The notes beneath the pieces are model-generated. The model had not been told where the DNA came from. It saw only the letters and a list, made by a program, of their open reading frames with translations, and searched no databases. Shown here piece by piece: positions 45,438-53,580 of a DNA stretch of 64,000 bases. The position numbers were made by a program, and so were the translations under genes. Numbering within the stretch: position 1 is the stretch's first letter; every line of letters begins with the position of its first letter. This stretch comes from Buxus sempervirens (Eukaryota; Streptophyta; Magnoliopsida; Buxales; Buxaceae), in NCBI GenBank assembly GCA_947561395.2, contig OX387182.1, forward strand, positions 40,231,949-40,295,948. The letters run 5' to 3'.

Positions 45438-47134
45438 AATCGAAAAATTACGGATTTGCCCTTCGACTTGACCGATTCGACCGATTTGACACTTTTGGAT
45501 ATCTACGGATTGCCCCGCACGAATTTTTGTTTAGTCCTTGAGATTTTTGGATATTTAAGATTTAGCCCTGAGATATTTTGCTGCATTGGCTGCCACGTGT
45601 GCAGTTCCTGCGCCACGTGTGCAGTTTCCGGCTTTTGCTGCCCGGAAACTTCGACAGCTCATATCTCCTTCATCTGATCTCCGATTTGAGCAAACTCAAT
45701 TGCGTTGAACTCGTATCGGAGCCCTCTATTCGATGACATAGGGTTAAGAACTTGGCACGGGGTACGAGGAAAAGTCAACTTTCGGCTCATCCTCAAGTTT
45801 GACCGCCCGGAGAACCCTCATCCGGACTCCGATTCCAGCAAACTCAGTTGCGTTGGAACCGTGTCGAGATTCTCTATCCATTGAGATGAAGCATGGTGAC
45901 CAATTTTCTCTTAATCAAAAGGTCAATTCTTAATCCCTCAGGGTTTGACTTTTCTGCTGTCTTTTATCACATTTTTTCTCTTTTATTTGGTTTAATCAAA
46001 ATTTGGGTGCTTACATTGAGTGAGTTCAATTGTAAAGGTTAAGTGTGTTTCCCTTTGTAATTGACTTTCATTCAATAGTGGAGTTTCTAAGGGTTAGTTG
46101 CCTCATATAGACTCGAGGTTTTTCCTGGATCTGGATTCAGGTTTCCTCGTATAATCTCTGTGTGTTGTTTCCGCATTGTTAAGTTTTTAATTGTCGTAGA
46201 TCGTGGACCTTTAGAGTAGTCCTCTACTCTTTCACCCTCATAGGAGTGCACCAGGCTTCCCTTAAAGAGGGACCCACTCTCCCCCTCGTATCTGTACGCT
46301 ACAGACCGACGTGCACATAGGTCAGCTAAAAAAAAACAAAACAAAATGCTATGTGTGATATGAATATCCTAGTAAGCAGCACATGCATGCATAAACAGTT
46401 CATATATAAAAATAACTTTCTTCTATGCTTGGAAAAATAAACGAATAACTTGACGATAAAAATCTCAACAGATAAACCAAACCATAAATCAATAAAATCA
46501 ATCCATAACAGCTCAAGATAAATCAATACTTATGAAAGAAAGAAATGCCAACCAATCACGGTAAAGTACCTCAATGTCACCCTCAACATACAGGCAAGCT
46601 AAATCTCTGCATGTGAATAATCAACCACATAATTTTTATTGTTCAAAACAAATTCCAAACCAAAATCATCCCACAAACCAATGTGTTAGCACCCCATTTT
46701 TTCACCATAAAATGGCCCAAGAAACATATCTTAAACCGGTATATATGTGAGCACGTAAATCGAGGTTTTTATAGTGGATCCGTCTTTTTGAAATAACAAG
46801 CCCATAATAAAGAGAATTATGAGCCGATTCCGATGCACCAAACCGTGCTCAAATTGGATCTCAAACGGCTAATTTATGAATAAAAGAAATAAAGGGTAGT
46901 TTGGGGATTTTTATAAAACCGAAATTGAATGCCACATGGCAGCCATGTGTACGCCATGGTGGCTGCTATGTAACCAATGATAAATTAAAATTTTCGGGGT
47001 TCTTTTAGTAAATAAGTAAGTTTCCTAATGGGGGTTGTTATGCAAATAAATAAAAAATTTAATAACAAAGTTAATAAAAGTTTTAAGATTAAAAGAAAAT
47101 AAAAAATAATAATAATAAAAATAAACAAAGAGAA

Positions 47135-47162
47135 ATGAGTTGGACGAATTGGTCCAACTCAT
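47135..47162. promoter_or_regulatory. Palindrome upstream of the TATA box of LTR E
   Basis: Perfect 11-bp arms (ATGAGTTGGAC/GTCCAACTCAT) surround GAATTG, about 370 bp upstream of the TATA box. Only one unit is seen upstream, unlike the phased arrays of other LTRs. Confidence 0.7.
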
Positions 47163-47255
47163 ATTCTCTTGAGGTATTGAGAGTAAGCTTAAAAAAATAT
47201 AAGCCTAATAAAAATGTGGGACAAAATAGACTTTGACCAAACCTAAATGAATGAT

Positions 47256-47505
47256 GGTGGTTAAGAGAGGAGTTAGGAGTTTAGGTGTTTAAGAGAGGAA
47301 GAGGAGAAGTTAAGGAAATGAGAGGTTTAAGAGAGGAAGAGGAGAAGTTAGGAGTTTAGGTGTTTAAGAGGGGAAGTTAAGGAAATGAGAGGTTTAAGAG
47401 AGAAAGAGGAGAAGTTAGGAGTTTAGGTGTTTAAGGAAATGAGAGGAGTTAAGGTAAGGAGTTAGGAGTTTAGGTGTTTAAGAGGAGAAGTTAAGAAATT
47501 GAAGG
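47256..47505 (+). repeat. Purine-rich tandem repeat upstream of the LTR E TATA box
   Basis: GTTAGGAGTTTAGGTGTTTAAG recurs at 47272, 47347, 47414 and 47461, mixed with AAGAGAGGAAGAGGAGAAG. The spacing shortens (75, 67, 47 bp). One strand is almost free of C, so the tract could form unusual DNA structure next to the promoter. Confidence 0.75.
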
Positions 47506-48180
47506 GGTGGGAATTCTCTATAAAAAGGCTTGAAGTTGGGAGCAAAGAGGGGAGAGGAGTGATCCCTAGCAACATGAGCAAGTAAATTGGTTACTCATCC
47601 CTGGCATTTGGAATTAGAAACAAGAGTGGAACAAGAGAGCTGCTGTGTTCGAAATACCAAGGCTCCACAATCTGGTTCAATAGTAGAGAAAACAGGTATT
47701 TCCAAGGTTTAAATACTGTAAATAAAGGTTTCATCTCTTCTTTTAAAGTTTATTAAAGTATGCTTGCATGATTGTCTATGAGTTTTAACCTGATTTTGAG
47801 ATTATTTTCAAAAAAAGAATTCATGTGAAGAAAAAGCAAAGATAGCCATTGTTTTATGCTTGCACATACAAAATACCATGTTGAATCATGTTATCCTCTA
47901 GTTTATTTCAGTTCATGGGTGTTGTAGTATGATGAGTTGGTGGTTTATTGAAACTAATAAAGGGCTAGAAATGCCAAGTGTTAAGGGATGCTAGAGCAAA
48001 GGTTTGCTCTACTTTTCTGAAATTTTATGATAAACCAAATTGAAACTGCCATTGCTAAATTCTCCTTTATGTTTTTCTTTGTTCCCCTAATGTCTACAAC
48101 TGAGAAATGGTAGAATTAAGAAAAGAAGAGAATGCTTAGAGTTAGAAACAAAGAACCGAAAAGAGGTGATGAGTCAATGA

Positions 48181-48413
48181 ATTCGGTTGTGCACAAACGA
48201 ATCATGCACAGCCGAATCCATGTGTCAGCTTTAGCTCTTCAAATTTTATTTGTTCTAACAAATTAATGAAAGACATGTGGTTGTTTGATCTGAAAAGAAG
48301 AGCTGTGAGGGAAAGAGTAATGCACATAAAAAGTAAAAAATATATATATATAATAATAAACAGTTGAGTTCAGCAATGGCCGAACATCACTGTGTTTGGC
48401 AATTACCGAACTC
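48181..48413. repeat. Two long stem-loops downstream of the LTR E TATA box
   Basis: 48181-48217 has 13-bp arms (ATTCGGTTGTGCA and TGCACAGCCGAAT, one mismatch) around 11 nt. 48366-48413 has 21-nt arms starting GAGTTC and ending GAACTC with about four mismatches. They lie 0.65-0.9 kb downstream of the TATA box, recalling the second arrays of LTR B and the gag-only element. Confidence 0.65.
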
Positions 48414-49252
48414 AAAATTGCTTGGATTTTTGTTACTTCCATTTAATTAAATAAAAAAAGGCATGAGAAAATAAAATAAAACAAAATATATAAAAAAAAG
48501 GGTGTCATGATTGCATAATATGTTAGTTTCTATTTGTTATCTTATGAAGTTTTGGGTTAACGTTACATGCGTAGTTTCTTTATGTTTGTTTTCATTCATC
48601 ATGTACCATAGTAATTCCCATTTACATTCTTTTACATAGGTGATCATAAACAAACAAAATAAAAACAATAAAAAATGAAGAAAAAAAAAGGGTAAAAACA
48701 AATAAAACACATTGATATGATGATTTATAGTGGACAAACATGATTGTTTTGTCTCTTTTGTTTTTGTTTTTTTTTTTTTGGGGGCTTTGCTACTTATGTT
48801 TATTTTAATTTTTGGGTCTCTTTATTTTAGAATTTCGTGCATTATTAAGTGTTTATTGCTTGTGTACCTTAATAGAATTTTCTTGTCTTTCTTATTGTGT
48901 TACTTATATTTCATTTTTTATTTGATTTGTAATTCAATTGGGGTTCATCATTATTGTATAAGTGTGGCATGTTTAGATTATTTTCTTATTTGGGAGGTAA
49001 CTTAGCAATTCCCCATTTGTCATGAAACCCTTGTATATATGAGAAACATAAGATGAAAAAATAGTAAAAGATAAATAAAAGATAAATAAATATATGTATA
49101 TATTTTAAGTAACCAAGTACATTGCTACATGTTGGAATATTTGATTTGAATTTCTTTATTTTGGAATTTTTTTTATATATATGTATTATATTTTGTACAG
49201 GATGTAGTATATCAACCTTCATTCCTCCAATATTTGTACACATGTGATCATA

Positions 49253-49260
<8 letters not shown>

Positions 49261-49324
<64 letters not shown>
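49261..49324. repeat. (TA)n microsatellite
   Basis: An uninterrupted AT dinucleotide run of about 64 bp follows a short A run, near the end of LTR E. Confidence 0.95.
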
Positions 49325-49332
<8 letters not shown>

Positions 49333-50133
49333 AAAAAATTTAAATAATAGTAAATCAGCCCAAATACGATCCAACTGATTTAAGGGAACCCATTTCGGTG
49401 GGGCAACCTAGGGTGTTTAAAGACTTTCCTGGGTTGTAATCAGGTCACTTATTCGGAATCACTGGTTCAGATCAAAAGTCAACAAGGTATCTACCTGCAC
49501 CATTTCAGGTAGTGGCAACTCCATTAAACATGTAACACGCTTTTTCAGCACGCCCGTGGTGCGCACACAATGTATAATAATAATAATAATATTAGTAGGA
49601 ATTGTGAAGTAAATAAGTTTTTAAGTAAGCACTTTGCATTCACTACACTACCTTGCGATTTATGAGTGAAGCCAATAAACACTCACATACCAACAATAAA
49701 TTAATCTATAAATATGGAGCCCTGGACATCGACTTATTGCGCAAGAACTCACATACCAACATGCTAAATCTCGAAATATAGAGTTGGCATGTCTACCATG
49801 CATGCAATAAAGCTAATTCTAAAATGAGTCCCTTTTGTATATGAAGACTTTTCAATGCAAACTAACTTGCGAAGAAAGTGCAATCGTAAAGCAAAAGTAC
49901 TCAATCAAAGAAAATACTCCTTCACTATCTACCTTGACACTATGGATCCATACTCAGCTATGCCCACTAGGCACTTTAAATTAACACATTAATCTCATCA
50001 CAAAACCATATAGTGCCTAGTGGCATTTTAGTGGAATCAATGCTTTAAAAGCCAAAACATATGCTCAATATACCCAAATCTCGTTTAAAACATTTCCTGT
50101 CAATTCCCCAACTTAAAACACATCTAAAACTAA

Positions 50134-51119
50134 GGTACCATTTGGTAACGCTTTTTAGAAGTGTTTTTTTGCTTTTGAAAGCAAAAAATTTCTTTCGAAA
50201 GCAAAAGTGCTATTTGGTTATGCACACATAAAGATTTATAAGAAGCAAAAAAGCAATGAAATTGCTTTTTAAGAGAAGCATAGAAATGTTGCTTCTCACT
50301 TTAACCATAAAAACCCTCGACACAAAACTAAACCTAGAAAAAATCGATCCAACCTGTCTGAATCCAACTAGAATAAACAGGTTAAGGTTGACCCGTGTAA
50401 TAGTTGGGTCGATTTCAGGTTGCGGATTTAGTAATCCATTCGTATTCAAGTCAACTTGAATCTAGCCTGATAATGATCCGTTTAACTCGATAATGACCCA
50501 TTTAACCCGATAATGACCTATTTAACTCGCTAATGATCTGTTTAGCCCAATAATAACTTGTTTAACATTATAATGACTTGTTTAACCCGATAATGACCCG
50601 CTTAACCCCATAATGACCCTTTTAACTCGATAATGGCCCGTTTAACTCGATAATAACCCGTTTAACTTGATAACGACCAGTTTAACCCTAAATTGTATCA
50701 CTAATTCATGTTATTTTTTATTGGTGTATTTTTTATAATTAAAAAATAAAAAATATTAATCGAGTTGGTTGGTTGAATCTGATTATTGGCGAGTTGGGTT
50801 TTGTTTTGGTTTTTCCCAACCCACCAATAAAAGGATTTAACTTGAACCAACCCCCCGATTATTGCTCAACCCATTAGAATATATGTCGAGTATATTTTTA
50901 AGTAGAATGCATCAACTATTTACAATATTTTATATGATAGCATAAAAGCAATTTATATGCTATTGTAGTTACCCAACATGCTTTTTCGCTTCTTAGCAGC
51001 AAAGCAAAAGTTTACCAAATAGCTTTGTTTCAACAAAAGATCTTTTGGAAAGCAGAAAATTACTTTTTTGCTTTCTTGCTTTTGAAAGCAAAAAAGCAAA
51101 AGCGTTACCAAACGGAGCC
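50134..51119. mobile_element. PIF/Harbinger-like non-autonomous DNA transposon, TSD TAA
   Basis: The ends are inverted: GGTACCATTTGGTAACGCTT on the left and the complement of GGCTCCGTTTGGTAACGCTT on the right. TAA stands on both sides (50131-50133, 51120-51122). Subterminal sequence is also inverted (GCTTTTGAAAGCAAAAA on both sides). The 3-bp TAA target and GG(N)CC ends fit the PIF/Harbinger superfamily. At 986 bp with no transposase it depends on a relative. It holds a 20-bp minisatellite. Confidence 0.8.
50469..50689. repeat. 20-bp minisatellite inside the PIF/Harbinger-like element
   Basis: About eleven copies of a 20-bp unit, consensus GATAATGACCCGTTTAACTC, with scattered substitutions and no length change. 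Confidence 0.9.
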
Positions 51120-53156
51120 TAACTTTGACATTTGCTGGAATCAATCAATTCAATTTAAAAAAACTTTTGGAACCAAAATTCCCTTTTCAACCAAATCAAG
51201 ACCTATTTCAGTAGAACGTACCCAAAAACTTTATGAAATTATTTTTAAATAAACTGTCAATGAAAACAACTCATAAACACAATTCTTATTGGTATGTGGG
51301 TTGAATTTTATTAAAAATCATTTTATACTAGTATAAAAGTTCTCAAAATTTTAGAAAATCAAATTTAGTGTTGCCCACTCGACCCCCATGCTCGAGTGGT
51401 CTTGTTGGGCAATCTTAAAGCTACAGTTTAAACTGGCGCTAGACCTTGGGCACTTTAGCGATCTTGTTGAGCGATCGTTTGATGAATTTTTGCAGGCGAG
51501 GCATTAGACATGGTCGTTCGAGCGACCTGTTAAGCTCTCAGCCAACTGCGACTAATTCTGGAAATCCTGCTTTTCGATTTTCACTTTTTCAATTCGTTTA
51601 AACACAAATCCAATATCACAAAATTAATCCACCACATCTAGTATCCCTCTTACAACAAATTAAATCAATCCTAACACTTCAAACTCATGAATCTCAACAA
51701 ATCAATCATAAAACCACCAACAAGAAATAGAAATTTGCAAGATATCGACCTCTTTGTCCTACCATGCACATACTCCAATCTACATCATCATCTAGCATGA
51801 AAATACATAGAGTAACATCTCAATACGTACATGAATCCAAACCAAATGAATACGTACAAAAAAATCATGCATGTAGCAATTAAATGGAGTGCTACTTACC
51901 TCTGTTTGCTCAAGAACAAAGCCAAAAACACCAATCTCCTTCTTTCTCTTCAGCAATTGATCTAAAATCTTCAATAGTTCTCAAAGCAAATCATGACTAG
52001 GGTTTTTGTCTCCTTCAACCATCCAAACAATATGAACAAGTTTTATAAAGACCTCATACTCAAACTGATGCCCATATTCTCTTAATTTGTTTCTAATTTA
52101 GTTATTTGCAATCATATACTTGCCACTACATGATATCCCATGCACCCCCACCAATAAAATTTAAAATAAGTCCTTAAATTCTTAGTTACTGTTTATCTTA
52201 AATCTCCACTGTTTGATTTTTCTCAATTTCTAGATTTCCTTCCTCCATATGATCACCTACACAGTTCCGTATTTGGATTAGCATAATTACCTAAAATAAC
52301 GTAATAATAATTAATTAATTAAATTATGAAAATTTTGGGGTTTTTCAGTTATGGTACCTTGGTGTTTAGCTTCTTTTTAATAGTTGTCTCATCTTGTATC
52401 TTTTTGACAATGGTATCAACAATTGTAACTGCCTTCTTTTTGAATGAAATGGCTTAAGTTTGGCCTTTACCAAAAAAAAAAAAAAAAAAAGGAAAGAAAA
52501 GAAAAAGAAAGTTTTAAATTGGAATGAGTTCTCTACAGGAGGCTTTAACCATCAAAACTATTGAGAAGGACCATGTGAAACCCCGTTCCTATATCCCTAG
52601 CACACCCTAATTAGTGAGCTTGATGTGTAGGTGAAGCTGGAGAAGCTCAAGCCTAAAGCCAGTCAAAGTGGCTAAGTCCCGGCTAGGCAATGCCTATTGA
52701 GGTGAGCAACTTCTATTTGGTTAAATGAGCTTCTGTAGACACCCCAAAATTGTACGCTTTTTGATAAATCTTGAAGGAGACAAATATTTTATTGGAATTT
52801 TCAATTCTTAGCATTGAGTTTGAGATCCTTAACCCATTTGAATCCAAAACCACGAAGGAAAAGACCCAAATTCAATTTTTTGCGCCAAGTCAAACTTTTT
52901 CCTGTTGAATTTTGTTGACTTTTGACCCCAAAAAATGAAATATTTTTTAAGGCAAGATTTCAAGATAATTTTTCCCGGTAATTAGGTTTTTAGCCATGTT
53001 ATTGCATAAATGAATTTTTTGAGATTTTAAATCTTGAAGAATACCTTGGTACGAACATCGGACCAGAAAAACCGGAATTTAGCCTTGAATTGAAAAGTTG
53101 ACTTTTTATTCACTTAGAATTTGGGTCTGGAACTATTTTTAATGGATTCAAATTGG

Positions 53157-53168
53157 GGGGGGGGGGGG
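53157..53168. repeat. Poly-G run
   Basis: A run of about twelve G interrupts LTR H before its palindrome array. Its length may be unreliable in the assembly. Confidence 0.8.
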
Positions 53169-53313
53169 TGTTTGCTTATTTACATGTAATATCTTAAGTA
53201 AATGGAGATTAAAAAAATACGAGGACATTTACTTAAATGATATTACATGTAAATAAGTATTGCCTGTGTAGAAACAGGTCAAAAAAGTGTAAAATTTGGT
53301 CAAACATGAAATG

Positions 53314-53416
53314 CCCGTATTTTATCTGCGGTCTGGTCGTGCCTGTAATTGATATACGGTCATGCCGTGACCGTATTAATAATACGGGCAATGCACGACC
53401 GTATTATATATACGGG
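53314..53416. promoter_or_regulatory. Phased palindrome array in LTR H (four units, 28-bp period)
   Basis: Centres lie at 53323, 53351, 53379 and 53407, exactly 28 bp apart. Cores are CCGTA/TACGG (first unit CCGTA/TGCGG, second CTGTA/TACGG); spacers are TTTTATC, ATTGATA, TTAATAA and TTATATA, all 7 nt. Without the nested LTR the array lies about 200 bp upstream of the TATA box, the place where the homologous LTR at 15887 has a 39-bp-period array with other arms. Confidence 0.85.
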
Positions 53417-53580
53417 CATGGGTTTTTTTGAGCGAATTTATCCTTTTTCAATTTCTGAGGCTTAGCTACACTCAAATCTCTCTCTGGGAGATTCGAATCC
53501 TCTTGTTCATCCTCTGTGGTTTAATAGATTTACATTAAATCCTTTTTTAACTCAATTGGAAGATTTTGGCATATCCCTTG

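Larger units (their letters stand above)
32134..46015 (-). mobile_element. Young gag-only Gypsy element (TR-GAG type), minus strand, TSD TTGAG
   Basis: The two LTRs (32134-35292 and 42857-46015) are both 3159 bp and differ at about six sites. TTGAG stands at 32129-32133 and 46016-46020. The direction is set by the gag frame, by the primer-binding site at 42836-42853 and by the polypurine tract at 35293-35307, all on the minus strand. Between gag (ending 38000) and the polypurine tract there is no pol. Elements with LTRs and gag but no pol are known as TR-GAG elements and depend on pol from relatives. Total length is 13.9 kb, of which LTRs, leader and spacer make up nearly 12.2 kb. Confidence 0.9.
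42857..46015 (-). mobile_element. 5' LTR of the gag-only element
   Basis: It has the same 3159-bp length as the copy at 32134-35292 and the same two palindrome arrays (43899-44003 and 45190-45437) and TATA box. Differences I found lie at about 43538, 43648, 43733, 43828, 44091 and 44659 (relative to the other LTR). This LTR should drive transcription of gag. Confidence 0.9.
22069..46234 (+). mobile_element. SIRE/Maximus-like Ty1/Copia retrotransposon, TSD CCCTC
   Basis: Both 1201-bp LTRs are present (22069-23269; 31147-32133 plus 46021-46234), flanked by CCCTC at 22064-22068 and 46235-46239. Without the nested gag-only element it is about 10.3 kb. The order is gag, protease, integrase, RT, RNase H, then a third ORF and a polypurine tract, the Copia order with integrase before RT. 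Length, the long gag with two zinc knuckles and the extra third ORF fit the SIRE/Maximus lineage. Three stops and two compensating indels in gag-pol, and a broken third ORF, make it inactive. Confidence 0.9.
31147..46234 (+). mobile_element. 3' LTR of the Copia element, split by the gag-only element
   Basis: Piece 1 (31147-32133) differs from the 5' LTR at one position that I can find in 987 bp. Piece 2 (46021-46234) differs at six positions in 214 bp. Together they make 1201 bp, the same length as the 5' LTR. It ends in the canonical CA, followed by the target duplication CCCTC. The uneven divergence is discussed in the findings. Confidence 0.9.
19257..46317 (+). mobile_element. Solo LTR B (TGTAAGCACC family), interrupted by a Copia element
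   Basis: It begins TGTAAGCACCTC at 19257. After excision of 22069-46234 it continues at 46240 and ends GTGCACA at 46317, about 2.9 kb in total. GTCAG stands at 19251-19255 and 46321-46325, with one extra base on the left and three on the right, so the ends have decayed slightly. It is homologous to the LTRs of the gag-only element (read on the minus strand) and to the LTR starting at 63376. It carries two palindrome arrays and a TATA box (20003-20009) but no gene. Confidence 0.75.
46684..49567 (+). mobile_element. Solo LTR E (TGTTAGCACC family), TSD CAATG
   Basis: The 2884-bp LTR starts TGTTAGCACCCC and ends GTGCGCACA; CAATG stands at 46679-46683 and 49568-49572. Its ends resemble those of the gag-only element LTR, so it belongs to the same superfamily in plus orientation. 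TATA box TATAAAAAG at 47519-47527. It holds a purine-rich repeat, three stem-loops and a long (TA)n run, and no gene. Confidence 0.9.
18818..52347 (+). mobile_element. Solo LTR A (TGTAACGCC family), interrupted by four insertions, TSD GTTAT
   Basis: It starts TGTAACGCCC at 18818 and ends GGGGTTTTTCA at 52347. GTTAT occurs at 18813-18817 and 52348-52352, which proves that ends 33.5 kb apart belong together. LTR A pieces are 18818-19255, 46321-46683, 49573-50133 and 51123-52347, about 2.59 kb in total, near the 3.0-3.1 kb of its relatives. Inside it lie solo LTR B with its contents, solo LTR 46684-49567 and a PIF/Harbinger-like element. A stem CCACTCGA/TCGAGTGG (about 51367-51391) lies where relatives have GC-rich islands. 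No coding sequence of its own. Confidence 0.9.
18780..52490 (+). mobile_element. LINE-like retroposon tail, opened by a 33.5-kb nest
   Basis: After excision of the LTR 18818-52347 and one GTTAT, the flanks join into about 180 bp ending in a 19-nt A run (52472-52490). The sequence resembles the 3' untranslated end of a plant LINE (T-rich, GAATGAAATGG before the poly-A), strongly 5' truncated. No reverse-transcriptase motif remains, so assignment to L1 is inference; a retroposed transcript is the alternative. Confidence 0.4.
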
